Shown: piece by piece, positions 51,940 through 61,506 of the stretch
Position numbering within the stretch: position 1 is the stretch's first letter
Layout of the letters: each line of letters starts with the position of its first letter
Assembly (NCBI RefSeq): GCF_003340555.1
Contig: NZ_QPLJ01000017.1
Span: 26,548 to 90,547, forward strand
Source: Jannaschia formosa
GTDB taxonomy: Bacteria; Pseudomonadota; Alphaproteobacteria; Rhodobacterales; Rhodobacteraceae
Reading direction: 5' to 3'
Length of the DNA stretch: 64,000 nucleotides
Notes under the pieces: generated by a model
What the model was told of the DNA's origin: nothing
The model's input: the letters and a program-made list of their open reading frames with translations, nothing else
Databases searched by the model: none
Translations under genes and position numbers: made by a program

Positions 51940-52824
51940 ATGGAAAAGCGCGTCACCTTCAGGGGCTGGATCCTGCCCGCCGCGCTTGTCGCGCCGCAGC
52001 TGCTGATCTCGCTGGTGTTCTTCTTCTATCCGGCGGGGCAGGCGGTCTATCAGTCGCTGTTCATCCCCGACCCGTTCGGCCTGTCGATGCAATGGGTCGG
52101 ACTCGGCAATTTCGAGTTCCTGCTCTCGGATCCGTTCTATCGCGCCTCCTTCGTGACGACGGCGGTCTTCTCGATCCTCGTCACGCTGGTCTCGATGATC
52201 CCCGCGCTGTTCCTCGCCGTGCTGGCGGACAGGCTGATCAAGGGGGCGGGGACCTACCGGACGCTGCTGATCTGGCCCTATGCGGTGGCGCCCGCCATCG
52301 CCGGGGTGCTCTGGCTGTTCATGTTCAACACGCGGGTCGGCGTGGTGGCCTGGTATCTGGGCCTGCTGGGCTATGACTGGAACCACGTCCTCAACGGCGG
52401 CGAGGCGATGGGTCTCGTGGTCGTGGCCTCGGCTTGGGGGCGGATCAGCTACAACTTCCTGTTCTTCTTCGCCGCCCTGCAGGCGGTTCCGAAATCGGTG
52501 ATCGAGGCGGCGGCGATCGACGGCGCCCGCTTCTGGCGGCGGTTCTGGACCATCGTGCTGCCGCTCCTGAGCCCGACGACCTTCTTCCTGCTGGTCGTCA
52601 ACGTGGTCTATTCCTTCTTCGAGACCTTCGGCGTGATCCACACCATCACCGCGGGCGGGCCGCAGCAATCGACGACCATCCTGGTCTACAAGGTCTATCG
52701 CGACGGCTTCGTCAGCCAGGACCTCGGGTCTTCGGCGGCCCAGTCGGTGATCCTGCTGGTGGTCGTCGGCCTGCTGACGGTGATCCAGTTCAAGGTGATC
52801 GAGAAGCGGGTGCATTACGGATGA
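51940..52824 (+). CDS. ugpA: Glycerol-3-phosphate ABC permease A
   Basis: A 294-residue CUT1-type permease with six helices, beginning [34 protein letters not shown]; the EAA loop is [40 protein letters not shown]. It pairs with UgpE. The stop overlaps ugpE by four bases. The gene starts 65 bp from the divergent antitoxin gene, so it may have its own promoter there instead of sharing that of ugpB. Confidence 0.92.
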   Translation: MEKRVTFRGWILPAALVAPQLLISLVFFFYPAGQAVYQSLFIPDPFGLSMQWVGLGNFEFLLSDPFYRASFVTTAVFSILVTLVSMIPALFLAVLADRLIKGAGTYRTLLIWPYAVAPAIAGVLWLFMFNTRVGVVAWYLGLLGYDWNHVLNGGEAMGLVVVASAWGRISYNFLFFFAALQAVPKSVIEAAAIDGARFWRRFWTIVLPLLSPTTFFLLVVNVVYSFFETFGVIHTITAGGPQQSTTILVYKVYRDGFVSQDLGSSAAQSVILLVVVGLLTVIQFKVIEKRVHYG

Positions 52825-53714
52825 CCGACGCCACCAAGATCGCCCCGCTGGCCCCGGCGCACGAGCCGCCCCCCGGCATGGTCGAGAAGCGCGGCCGCGG
52901 CCTCTGGCTGACCCATGCGCTGCTGATCTTCAGCGTGCTCGTCGTGTTCTTCCCGATCTGGCTGGCCTTCGTCGCCTCGACCGTGACCCAGTCCGAGATC
53001 GCGCGCCCGCCCATGCCGCTGCTTCCGGGCGGCGAGTTCCTGGAAAACTACCGCCGCGCGCTGTTCCAGGGCGTCAACGTGCCGGTGACGACGATGCTGG
53101 TCAACTCGATGGTGATGGCCGTGGGCATCGCCCTGGGCAAGATCGTCATCTCGCTGCTGTCGGCCTTCGCCATCGTCTATTTCCGGTTCCCGGGCCGGAC
53201 CGTCTTTTTCTGGCTGATCTTCCTGACGCTGATGCTGCCGGTCGAGGTGCGGATCGTGCCGACCTACGAGGTGGTGGCGGGCTTCGGGATGCTGAACAGC
53301 TACCAGGGCCTGATCCTGCCGCTGATCGCCTCGGCCACGGCGACCTTCCTGTTCCGGCAGTTCTTCCTGACGATCCCGGACGAGCTGGCCGAGGCGGCGC
53401 GGGTCGACGGCGCCCGGCCGATGCGCTTCTTCTGGGACATCGTCCTGCCGATGAGCCGGACCAACATCGCAGCGCTCTTCGTGATCCTGTTCATCTACGG
53501 CTGGAATCAGTATCTCTGGCCGCTGCTGATCACGACCGACCCTTCGATGAACACCGTCGTGATGGGCATCAAGCAGATGTTCCCCTCGGGCGACGACACG
53601 GCCGACTGGCCGGTGATCATGGCGACCTCGATCCTGGCGATGATCCCGCCGGTCATCGTGGTCGTGGGGATGCAACGGCTCTTCGTCCGGGGGCTCGTGG
53701 ACAGTGAGAAATAG
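52821..53714 (+). CDS. ugpE: Glycerol-3-phosphate ABC permease E
   Basis: A 297-residue CUT1-type permease: a 30-residue polar N-terminus, six helices, and the EAA loop [80 protein letters not shown] is typical of UgpE. It overlaps ugpA by four bases and is directly followed by ugpC (stop TAG, then ATG). Confidence 0.93.
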   Translation: MTDATKIAPLAPAHEPPPGMVEKRGRGLWLTHALLIFSVLVVFFPIWLAFVASTVTQSEIARPPMPLLPGGEFLENYRRALFQGVNVPVTTMLVNSMVMAVGIALGKIVISLLSAFAIVYFRFPGRTVFFWLIFLTLMLPVEVRIVPTYEVVAGFGMLNSYQGLILPLIASATATFLFRQFFLTIPDELAEAARVDGARPMRFFWDIVLPMSRTNIAALFVILFIYGWNQYLWPLLITTDPSMNTVVMGIKQMFPSGDDTADWPVIMATSILAMIPPVIVVVGMQRLFVRGLVDSEK

Positions 53715-54800
53715 ATGGCGACGGTAGAGCTTCGGGACGTGAAGAAACGCTTCGGGAAGACCGAGGTGATCCACGGCGTCAGCGTCGACATCGCGGATGG
53801 CGAGTTCATCGTGATCGTCGGCCCCTCCGGCTGCGGGAAGTCCACGCTTCTGCGCATGGTCGCGGGGCTGGAAAGCGTCAGCGCGGGCGAGATCCGCATC
53901 GGCGGCACCCGCGTCAACGAGGCGGAGCCGATGGACCGGGACATCGCGATGGTGTTCCAGAACTATGCCCTCTATCCGCACATGTCGGTGCGCCAGAACA
54001 TGGGCTACGGGCTCAGGATCGCGGGGCTGCCGAAGGCCGAGATCGCCGCAAAGGTCGACGAGGCGGCGCGGCTCTTGCAACTGACGGACTATCTCGACCG
54101 CAGGCCCAAGGCGCTGTCGGGCGGCCAGCGCCAGCGCGTCGCCATGGGCCGCGCCATCGTGCGCGAGCCGAGCGTGTTCCTGTTCGACGAGCCCCTGTCC
54201 AACCTCGACGCCAAGCTCCGGGTGCAGATGCGGGTCGAGATCCGGGAATTGCAGGCCAAGCTGGGGATCACCGCGCTCTACGTGACCCACGACCAGGTCG
54301 AGGCGATGACCATGGCCGACCGTATGATCGTGATGAATGCCGGCGTGGCCGAGCAGATCGGCACCCCGCTGGAGGTCTACGAGCGGCCCCGGACGGTCTT
54401 CGCGGCGCAGTTCATCGGCTCTCCGGCGATGAACGTGCTGGAGGGCCGGATCGAGGGCGGCCGCGCGATGCTGGGTCCGGTCGATCTGGGATCCCGGCCC
54501 GGCAAGGACGGCCCCGTGCGGCTGGGTCTGCGGCCCGAGCACATGGCCGTCGATCCCGAGGGCCCGCTGGAGCTGCGCGTCTCGCTGGCCGAACCGCTGG
54601 GCGCGAACACGCTGCTGCACGGCACGATCGCCGGAGTGGAGGCGCCATTCACCGCGGCCCTGCCGGGCGTGCATCGCATCGGCGGCAAGGGCGAGACGAT
54701 CCGGCTGGCGATCCCCGAAAGGGCGCTGCACGTCTTCGACTCCGCGACGGGGCTGCGGCTGGACGACGGCGCGGCGATCAGGACCGGCTCGGCCACATGA
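53715..54800 (+). CDS. ugpC: Glycerol-3-phosphate ABC ATPase
   Basis: A 361-residue MalK-like ATPase: Walker [14 protein letters not shown]-loop [21 protein letters not shown], signature [15 protein letters not shown], Walker [17 protein letters not shown], switch [15 protein letters not shown] and a C-terminal TOBE-type regulatory domain (about 240-355). It ends the ugpBAEC set. Convergent with the Na/phosphate symporter gene. Confidence 0.93.
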   Translation: MATVELRDVKKRFGKTEVIHGVSVDIADGEFIVIVGPSGCGKSTLLRMVAGLESVSAGEIRIGGTRVNEAEPMDRDIAMVFQNYALYPHMSVRQNMGYGLRIAGLPKAEIAAKVDEAARLLQLTDYLDRRPKALSGGQRQRVAMGRAIVREPSVFLFDEPLSNLDAKLRVQMRVEIRELQAKLGITALYVTHDQVEAMTMADRMIVMNAGVAEQIGTPLEVYERPRTVFAAQFIGSPAMNVLEGRIEGGRAMLGPVDLGSRPGKDGPVRLGLRPEHMAVDPEGPLELRVSLAEPLGANTLLHGTIAGVEAPFTAALPGVHRIGGKGETIRLAIPERALHVFDSATGLRLDDGAAIRTGSAT

Positions 54801-54881
54801 ACTGAAACATGTCGGCACTCCGGGTTGCGACCCTCGCCCCGGCCGATCACGGAGTTCGGAGGGGTTCCGCGCGCGCGGCAA

Positions 54882-54903
54882 CCCGATCACCCGGGGGATC
54901 GGG
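54882..54903. terminator. Hairpin between convergent ugpC and Na/Pi symporter genes
   Basis: CCCGATC and its complement GATCGGG flank an 8-base loop in the 113-bp gap between the two convergent genes. It is a possible bidirectional terminator; the stem is short and there is no U-run. Confidence 0.4.
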
Positions 54904-54913
54904 CGACCTCGCT

Positions 54914-56569
54914 TCAGGAACTGGCAAGCCGACTTTCGAGAAGCTCGCCCCTGTCCTCGAGCAAGGGGTAGGCGATCATTGCAAACGAGGTGTTGAGCGT
55001 CTTCAGGGACCGCAGGATGTCGATATGGATCGAGCTGGTCTCGAAGGTCTCGGCCAGACCCTGCCGGAGCCGCTTCAGGTGTCGCTGCTGCAGTCTCTGT
55101 TCCAGGTCGCGCACACGTTCCTTCTGTTCGACGAGTTCCCTGGCCAGGCCGATATCCTCGGACATCAGGACGGAAATCCCGTGTTGCACGTTCCGCAGCA
55201 CGACGTCGTGGAAGTCGGACAGTTCCCGCCAGCCCTCCGCCGAGAAGTTCAGATCCTCCTTGTCCTTGAGTTCGGCGAGCCGGACCAGCTTCCTGCCGAT
55301 CACGTCCGCGCCGGCCTCGAAGTTGACCGCTATCCCGGCGAGGTCGAAGGCGCGCTTGCCGGTATCTTCCTTCGGGTCGTGACTGCGCACGCGCGACAGG
55401 TAGGTCCGGGTGTCGAGCGACATTCGGGAGATGGCGCGCGTCTCGCCGCGATGCCGCTGCGCGACGGTTTCATCGTAGCGATCGAACAGGCCAATCACCT
55501 CGCGCAGCATGATCTCGATCCGGTGACCCATCTCGACGAGTTCGCGCTGCGCGCAGCCGAAGGCACGCCGGGGCTGGTCGAGCACGGCCGGGTCCAAGGC
55601 CGAACGCCAGGCTCCGTCCGCTGCCGCGGGCGTGTCGGGAAGGAGCCTCTCGGCGATCTTCATGAGCGGGCCGACGAAGGGCAGGCAGACGAGCATCAGA
55701 CAGAGGTTGAAGAGCAGGTGGAGATGCAGTGCCTGCTGGTCCGGTCCCGCCCCGAGGGTCGCGACCGGGAGATCGTGCGCAGAGAGCGTGTAGAGGATCA
55801 CGGCGGCGCCGCCGCCACGCACCAGCAGATTGCACCACACCACGCGCCGCACCGGAGCGTCGGACCGGAGCGTCAGCCCGAGGGCGATCAGGGACCCGCC
55901 CAGGTTCGCTCCCAGCACCATCGCCAGCGCGGCGTCGGCGGGCAGCAGGCCCTGGGCCGCCAGCGTCGCGAAGAGAAGCACGGCAGCGACGCTCGAATGA
56001 ACCAGCCAAGCGAACAGCGCCGCGATGAGGAAGGCCGACATCATGTCCTGCGCGAGGTAGAGCATCACCGCCTCCGCCCCGGCGCTTTCGGTGAAGGGCC
56101 GGCTCGCCTCGCGGATCAGGTCGAGCGACAGGAACACCAGCGCCAGCCCGATCAGGATCCGGCCGACCTGCCGCACCCGCCGGCGCCCGCTGCGCAGGAA
56201 GATCAGCACGCCGACCAGCAGCAGCAGGGGGGTCAGCACGGCGAGCCGCGAGTTCAGCAGGAGCGCCACGACCGCCGACCCGACATCGGCGCCCAGCATG
56301 ATCGCGAGCCCGGCGACGCTTCCGATCGCGCCGGTCGAGACGAAGCCGGCCATCAGCACCGCCACGGCGGTCGAGCTTTGCATCAGGACCGCGGTCGCCC
56401 CACCGGTCGCCGCCGCCGCGACGCGGTTCGAGGTCGAGCGCCGCAGCCAGAGCCGCAGCTGCCCGCCGAGGGCGCGCTCGAACCCCGTGCGCACGAGGCG
56501 GACGGCCCAGATCAGCAGGGCCGCCGCGGCGGCCATGTTGACGAGGAAGACAAGGGGGCCGTTTTCCAT
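54914..56569 (-). CDS. Na/phosphate cotransporter with PhoU-like C-terminal domain
   Basis: A 551-residue protein of the NptA/PNaS family. The membrane part holds two inverted QSS-type repeats (GATAVLMQSSTAVAVLMAGFVSTGAI and ALFAWLVHSSVAAVLLFATLAAQGLL, the second with HSS in place of QSS). The last 200 residues are a helical PhoU-like domain (RRAFGCAQRELVEMGHRIEIMLREVIGLF). Such proteins move phosphate with sodium, as importers or, like YjbB, exporters. In a cluster that releases phosphate from organophosphates it may balance internal phosphate. ATG 56569 begins the first helix. Confidence 0.88.
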   Translation of the reverse strand: MENGPLVFLVNMAAAAALLIWAVRLVRTGFERALGGQLRLWLRRSTSNRVAAAATGGATAVLMQSSTAVAVLMAGFVSTGAIGSVAGLAIMLGADVGSAVVALLLNSRLAVLTPLLLLVGVLIFLRSGRRRVRQVGRILIGLALVFLSLDLIREASRPFTESAGAEAVMLYLAQDMMSAFLIAALFAWLVHSSVAAVLLFATLAAQGLLPADAALAMVLGANLGGSLIALGLTLRSDAPVRRVVWCNLLVRGGGAAVILYTLSAHDLPVATLGAGPDQQALHLHLLFNLCLMLVCLPFVGPLMKIAERLLPDTPAAADGAWRSALDPAVLDQPRRAFGCAQRELVEMGHRIEIMLREVIGLFDRYDETVAQRHRGETRAISRMSLDTRTYLSRVRSHDPKEDTGKRAFDLAGIAVNFEAGADVIGRKLVRLAELKDKEDLNFSAEGWRELSDFHDVVLRNVQHGISVLMSEDIGLARELVEQKERVRDLEQRLQQRHLKRLRQGLAETFETSSIHIDILRSLKTLNTSFAMIAYPLLEDRGELLESRLASS

Positions 56570-56613
56570 TGCAGGTCCTGGGGTTTTCGGGCGTCGGTGG
56601 TGTCGGGCGTCTG

Positions 56614-57411
56614 TCAGAAGGGGAAGGGGCCGTCTCCGTGGTCGAGGGGCAGGAGCGTCCATGCCCCGCCGGGGCCGGTGTCGATCACGGCGCAGCCGGT
56701 CGGGGCCGTCATGAACCCCACCGGCGCGTCGGCGCGCCGGTCCAGCGCGAAGGCACTGCAGAGCGAAGGCAGGGTCACGACGGGGCTTGCCCCGACCATC
56801 CCCGCATGGATGCCGTGCACATGCCCGGCGACGATCCGTGCGGGGTGGGGGGCGTCCGCGAGAATGGCGGCGAGGTCGCCGGGGTTGCGAAGGCCGATCC
56901 CGTCCATGAAGCGGATACCCGTGCCGAGCGGCGGATGGTGCAGCGCGATGAGGACGGGGCGGTCCCCGGCGTCGCGCAGGGCGCAGGACAGCAGGTCCAG
57001 GCTCTCGCGCCGCAGGTCGCCCCCGCCCTGCCCTTCGACCAGCGTGTCCAGGCCGACGACCCGGGTGCCGGCGATGTCGCGCACCCAGTCGAGCAGACCC
57101 TCGGACGGCATGCCCGGCAGATCGGCGAAGGTTGACCGGAACGCCGCACGCATGTCGTGGTTGCCCGGGATCGCGAGAACCGGCAGACCGAGGCGGGCAA
57201 GCTCGGCCCGCGCCAGGGCGTAGCTCTCGGCGCTGCCATCGTCGCTGACATCGCCCGCGACCAGCACCGCGTCGAACGGGCCGATCGCCGGCATCCGCGC
57301 GCGGAGCGCGTCGATCGCACCACGCAACAGCGCCGGCGTGTCGAGCCGCCCCGACACCAGCTCGCCGGGCGCCACGGCATGCAGGTCGGACAGAAGCAGG
57401 AACCTGGCCAT
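56614..57411 (-). CDS. Calcineurin-like phosphodiesterase, GpdQ/CpdA type
   Basis: A 265-residue metallophosphoesterase with the full metal site: DLHAV, GDVSDDG, GNHDMR, ALHHPP and GHVHGIHAG. This is the class III cyclic-nucleotide/glycerophosphodiester phosphodiesterase group. Because the gene lies 3 bp from a Ugp-like permease gene, cleavage of imported glycerophosphodiesters to glycerol 3-phosphate is the favoured role; cyclic-AMP hydrolysis is an alternative. Confidence 0.88.
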   Translation of the reverse strand: MARFLLLSDLHAVAPGELVSGRLDTPALLRGAIDALRARMPAIGPFDAVLVAGDVSDDGSAESYALARAELARLGLPVLAIPGNHDMRAAFRSTFADLPGMPSEGLLDWVRDIAGTRVVGLDTLVEGQGGGDLRRESLDLLSCALRDAGDRPVLIALHHPPLGTGIRFMDGIGLRNPGDLAAILADAPHPARIVAGHVHGIHAGMVGASPVVTLPSLCSAFALDRRADAPVGFMTAPTGCAVIDTGPGGAWTLLPLDHGDGPFPF

Positions 57412-57414
57412 CGC

Positions 57415-58224
57415 CTATTTGATCCCGGCGCGCAGGAAGGCCTGGACGAACTGGCGCTGGAACACCAGGAACGCGATCAGCAGCGGCGCGACCGACATCA
57501 TCGTCGCCGCCGAGATCACGCTGATGTCGACTCCGTTCTCGGGCGCGGCGAATATTGACAGCCCGACCGTCAGGGGGCGGGTGTCTGGCGAGTTGGTGAC
57601 GATCAGCGGCCAGAGGAAGTTGTTCCAGTGGGTCGAGACCGAGACCAGTGCGTAGGCGAGGTAGGTCGGACGCGCCAGCGGCACGTAGACCCGCCAAAGG
57701 ATCCCGAACCAGCCGCAGCCTTCGACCCGGGCGGCCTCGTGCAGTTCGATCGGCACGCCCTTGAAGGCCTGCCGCATCAGGAAGATTCCGAAGGCCGAGG
57801 CCATGTAGGGCATTCCGACGCCCAGCAGCGTGTCGAACAGCCCGAGGCGCGAGACCATGACGTAGTTCTCGACGATCAGCACCTCGGGCAGGATGAAGAG
57901 CTGCATCAGAACGAGGATGAACACCACGTCCCGCCCCGGGAACCGGACCTGTGCAAAGGCGAACCCGGCCAGGGTGGTGACGATGAACTGCCCGATCAGG
58001 ATGATCGTCACCAGCAGGAAGGTGTTGAGGAAGTATTGCAGCCACGGCGCCCCGGCCCAGGCGATGCGGAAATTGTCCAGCGTCCAGGGCGCGGTGAGGT
58101 CGAAGCTGACCGCGTCCGAGGTCGTGTGGAACGCGGCCCAAAAGGCGAAGACGAGGGGTGAGATCCAAATCACCGCCAGCAGCAGCGCGCTGAGGGTCTC
58201 GATATGTCGGGAAAGGCCGCTCAT
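57415..58224 (-). CDS. CUT1-type ABC permease (second Ugp-like system)
   Basis: A 269-residue six-helix permease of the UgpE/MalG group; EAA loop FKGVPIELHEAARVEGCGWFGILWRVYVPLARPTYLAYALVS, then HWNNFLWPLIVTNSPDTRPLTVGLSIFAAPENGVDISVISAATMMS. Its start codon overlaps the stop of the partner permease (58221) by four bases, and the phosphodiesterase gene follows after 3 bp. Confidence 0.92.
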   Translation of the reverse strand: MSGLSRHIETLSALLLAVIWISPLVFAFWAAFHTTSDAVSFDLTAPWTLDNFRIAWAGAPWLQYFLNTFLLVTIILIGQFIVTTLAGFAFAQVRFPGRDVVFILVLMQLFILPEVLIVENYVMVSRLGLFDTLLGVGMPYMASAFGIFLMRQAFKGVPIELHEAARVEGCGWFGILWRVYVPLARPTYLAYALVSVSTHWNNFLWPLIVTNSPDTRPLTVGLSIFAAPENGVDISVISAATMMSVAPLLIAFLVFQRQFVQAFLRAGIK

Positions 58225-59114
58225 TGGTAATGGGTCCGCTTGTCGAGGATCGTGAACTTGATGCCGGCGACGACGCCCAGCACTACCAGGACGAGGATCG
58301 TCATGGCCGCCGCCTGAGGCGCGTCGAAGAAGGCGAAGGCCATCTCCCAGATGTAGTAGAGGATCAGCTTCGAGGCGTCGTTCGGCCCGCCCTTGGTCAG
58401 GATGAACAGATGGTCGATCAGCTTCACCGAGTTGATCAGGGCGTTGACCATGATGAACAGCGTCGTCGGCATGAGCAGCGGCAGCACGATCCGGCGGGTA
58501 TAGGTGAAGCGGCTCGCGCCCTCGATGTCGGCGGCTTCCTTGAGGTCCTCGGGAATGGTCTGGAGCGCGGCGAGGTAGAAGATCATGAAGAACCCCGCCT
58601 CCTTCCAGATCGTCACGATGATCACCGCCCAGAGTGCCGTCTCGGGCTGGCCCAGCCAGTTGACCGACGGCAGGCCGAATAGCGACCCGATCTGGTCGAG
58701 CACGCCCAGCCCCGGCGTGTAGAAGAACAGCCAAAGGTTCGCCGCCGCGATCATCGGCAGCACGGTCGGCGTGAAATAGGCGGTGCGCACGAAGCCCCGA
58801 GCCGGGATCTTCGAGTTCGCCCAGAGCGCCATGCCGAGCGCGATCGCGATCGAGATCGGGATCGTCGCGCCCGCGTAGATCAGGTTGTTCGTCACCACCT
58901 TCCAGAAAGTCGGATCGGCGAAGAGGTCGCTGTAGTTCTCGCCGCCGACGAATTCGCTGGGGCGCCGGCGCGTGCCGCGGCTGAACAGGCTGGTCCAGAA
59001 GGTCGCGATGGACGGGTAGAAGGCGAAGGCCGTCAGCAGGATCGCGGCGGGCGACAGCAGCAGCCAGCCATAGATGGCCTGCCTGCGGTATTCGATGTTC
59101 ACGTTGTTCGCCAT
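58221..59114 (-). CDS. CUT1-type ABC permease (second Ugp-like system)
   Basis: A 297-residue six-helix permease of the UgpA/MalF group: AIYGWLLLSPAAILLTAFAFYPSIATFWTSLF near the N-terminus and the EAA loop ALQTIPEDLKEAADIEGASRFTYTRRIVLPLLMPTTLFI. It follows the binding-protein gene after a strong hairpin and overlaps the partner permease gene. Confidence 0.92.
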   Translation of the reverse strand: MANNVNIEYRRQAIYGWLLLSPAAILLTAFAFYPSIATFWTSLFSRGTRRRPSEFVGGENYSDLFADPTFWKVVTNNLIYAGATIPISIAIALGMALWANSKIPARGFVRTAYFTPTVLPMIAAANLWLFFYTPGLGVLDQIGSLFGLPSVNWLGQPETALWAVIIVTIWKEAGFFMIFYLAALQTIPEDLKEAADIEGASRFTYTRRIVLPLLMPTTLFIMVNALINSVKLIDHLFILTKGGPNDASKLILYYIWEMAFAFFDAPQAAAMTILVLVVLGVVAGIKFTILDKRTHYQ

Positions 59115-59140
59115 GGTCCTCGACCTTTCGCCCGTCGGAT

Positions 59141-59164
59141 GCGGAGGCCGGGGCCGGCCTCCGC
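59141..59164 (-). terminator. Hairpin after the second Ugp-like binding-protein gene
   Basis: GCGGAGGCCGG pairs with CCGGCCTCCGC around a tiny loop, in the 58 bp between the binding-protein stop and the permease start. Likely an mRNA stabiliser or attenuator that favours binding protein over permease. Confidence 0.6.
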
Positions 59165-59172
59165 GCCGGGGA

Positions 59173-60429
59173 TCAGCGGTAGTCCTCTAGCAGACGCTCG
59201 GCCGCGGCCTGCGCCTCTTCCAGCGCCTCTGCGGCGGGCTTCGCGTCGGTCAACGCCGCCTGGATGGCATTGTTGAGCCCGTCGCGCACCCGCGCCGTCT
59301 CGAAGGTCGAGAACTCGGCGACCGCGTTCTCGAGCTGGTTGCGCGCGACCAGGGCCGGCGGGAACTCCGATGTATAGGCCTGCAGCGCCTCGGTCTCGTA
59401 GGCGGCCGGCGAGACGCCCATGTAGCCCGTCGCGATCGACCATTCCGCCGCCTGTTCGGGCGCCGTCATGAACTTGATCAACTCGAGGGCGGCGGCCCGC
59501 TCCTCGTCGGTCGTGTCCGCGAAGATGTAGAAGTTGCCCCCGCCGGTGGGCGAGCCGGGCCGTTCGTTGGCCGGCAGTTCGGCCACGCCGAAATCGAAGC
59601 TGGCGGCGTCCTTGACCGCCGTCAGGTTGCCGGTGGAATGCCACATCATCGCGGCCTGACCTTCGAGGAAGGCCTGGCGCAGGGTGCCCCACTCGACCGT
59701 CCCGGCGGGCATGATGCCGTGCTCGGCGGAAAGCGACTTCCAGAACTCCAGCGTCTCGATCACGGCCGGATCGTCGAAATAGGTCTCGAGCCCGTCCGCG
59801 GACATCAGCTCCTTGCCGTTCTGGATCGCGAGCGCCTGGAACATCCAGTAGGGATAGCCCGTCGAGGGGATCATCAGCCCCCAGGTGTCCTCGTCGGTCA
59901 GCGCCTTTCCCATGCTGACCATCTCGTCCCAGGTCTCGGGCGGGTTCTCGGGGTCGAGCCCCGCCTCGCGGAACATGTCCTTGTTGTAGTAGGCCACGAT
60001 GGTCGACCGCTGGAACGGGATGCCCCAGGTCTTCCCTTCGATCTCGCTGTTGGCCATCAGCGCCGGGTAGAAGCTGTCGAGCCACTCCTCGTCGACGCCC
60101 TCGATATCTTCGAAGGGGACGATCCGCTCCTGCTCAATCAGGTCGTAGGCGTCGATCGAGAACATGACCGCCAGCTGCGCCGGTTCCCCGGACGCGATCG
60201 CCGACAGCGCCCGCACGCGCGTGTCGTCGTAGTTCCCCGAATAGATCGCGTTGACGTCTATGTCGGGGTGCTCCTCCTCGAACTTCGCGACTATGCCGTC
60301 GACGACATCGGTGAGCGCACCGCCCACCGCGATCGGGTAGTACATCGTCAATTCGGTCTGGGCCGCGACGGGCGCGGCGATCAGCGTCGCCGCGATGGTC
60401 GCGAGACCGCTTGTCCTGATGGTCTTCAT
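59173..60429 (-). CDS. Ugp-like ABC solute-binding protein
   Basis: A 418-residue exported binding protein: signal peptide MKTIRTSGLATIAATLIAAPVAAQ, then TELTMYYPIAVGGALTDVVDGIVAKFEEEHPDIDV and GNYDDTRVRALSAIASGEPAQLAVMFSIDAYDL, as in UgpB relatives. GTVEWGTLRQAFLEGQAAMMWHSTGNL and NERPGSPTGGGNFYIFADT are typical of the group. ATG 60429 has GGGAGGAC before it. The ligand is probably a phosphorylated glycerol derivative but may be a sugar. Confidence 0.9.
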   Translation of the reverse strand: MKTIRTSGLATIAATLIAAPVAAQTELTMYYPIAVGGALTDVVDGIVAKFEEEHPDIDVNAIYSGNYDDTRVRALSAIASGEPAQLAVMFSIDAYDLIEQERIVPFEDIEGVDEEWLDSFYPALMANSEIEGKTWGIPFQRSTIVAYYNKDMFREAGLDPENPPETWDEMVSMGKALTDEDTWGLMIPSTGYPYWMFQALAIQNGKELMSADGLETYFDDPAVIETLEFWKSLSAEHGIMPAGTVEWGTLRQAFLEGQAAMMWHSTGNLTAVKDAASFDFGVAELPANERPGSPTGGGNFYIFADTTDEERAAALELIKFMTAPEQAAEWSIATGYMGVSPAAYETEALQAYTSEFPPALVARNQLENAVAEFSTFETARVRDGLNNAIQAALTDAKPAAEALEEAQAAAERLLEDYR

Positions 60430-60471
60430 GATGTCCTCCCTAGACATGACCTTGGCCTTTCCCGCGCGGCG

Positions 60472-61506
60472 CTACGCCGTCGCGGTGTCCGGATGGCCCA
60501 CCCGGTTTCCCTTCGCGTCGAAGAAATGCAGGTCCTCGTCCGCGAAATCGATCTCCAGCTTCTCTCCGGGCGGGATGTGTTTCAGCCCCGGCATCGAGAC
60601 GGTCAGCCCGTTGGCGGCCGGGTGCGTCAGCCCGACGAAGGTCTCCGACCCGAGGAACTCGCATTCGGAGACGCGGCAGGTCAGCCGCCCCTGGCCCGCC
60701 TCCGCGACGCGCAGGCTTTCGGCGCGCAGCCCGACCTTCGCCGCCCGCTCGAAGCCCGGCACCGCCGCACCGTCGAGAAGCGCCATCGGCGGCGCGCCGA
60801 CGAACTCCGCGACGAAGGTGTTCGCGGGCCTGTAATACAGATCCTCGGGCGCGCCGGTCTGCTGGATGTGGCCGTCCTTCATCAGCACGACCATGTCGGC
60901 CATGCTCATCGCCTCGGTCTGGTCGTGGGTGACGTAGATCACCGTGATTCCGAGATCGACCTGGAGCTTCTTGATGTCCTTGCGGACCGAGGCGCGCAGC
61001 TTGGCGTCGAGGTTCGAGAGCGGCTCGTCCATCAGGCACAGCGGCTGGTTGGCGACGATCGCGCGGGCCAGCGCGACCCGCTGGCGCTGACCGCCCGACA
61101 GTTCGCCGGGCTTGCGCGCCTCGTAGCCCAGCAGGCCCGTGATCTCGAGCGCGCGGCGCAGCTTCTCGCGCCGCTCGGCGGCTCCGACCCTGCGGACCTT
61201 CAGCCCGAATACGACGTTCTCGGCCACGCTGAGATGGGGGAACAGCGCGTAGGACTGGAAGACCATCGACAGGTTGCGCTCGGACGGGGCTGCCGTGGTC
61301 ACGTCGCGGCCGTCGATATGGATGCGCCCCTCGTCCGGGAGTTCCAGTCCCGAGAGCAGCCGCAGCGTCGTGGACTTGCCGCAGCCCGACGGGCCGAGCA
61401 GAGCGACGAAGGATCCCCGCGGGATCGACAGGGTAATGCCTTCCACGCCGAGCTGTCCCTTCCAGCGCTTTGCGACGTCGTCGACGTGAACGAAGGGGTC
61501 TGTCAT
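60472..61506 (-). CDS. MalK/UgpC-type ABC ATPase
   Basis: A 344-residue ATPase: Walker [14 protein letters not shown]-loop VFQSYALFPHLSVAENVVFGL, signature [15 protein letters not shown], Walker [17 protein letters not shown], switch VTHDQTEAMSMADM, and a C-terminal TOBE-type domain. The start overlaps the stop of the DeoR-type regulator gene by four bases; the binding-protein gene follows after 42 bp. It serves the second Ugp-like transporter. Confidence 0.93.
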   Translation of the reverse strand: MTDPFVHVDDVAKRWKGQLGVEGITLSIPRGSFVALLGPSGCGKSTTLRLLSGLELPDEGRIHIDGRDVTTAAPSERNLSMVFQSYALFPHLSVAENVVFGLKVRRVGAAERREKLRRALEITGLLGYEARKPGELSGGQRQRVALARAIVANQPLCLMDEPLSNLDAKLRASVRKDIKKLQVDLGITVIYVTHDQTEAMSMADMVVLMKDGHIQQTGAPEDLYYRPANTFVAEFVGAPPMALLDGAAVPGFERAAKVGLRAESLRVAEAGQGRLTCRVSECEFLGSETFVGLTHPAANGLTVSMPGLKHIPPGEKLEIDFADEDLHFFDAKGNRVGHPDTATA

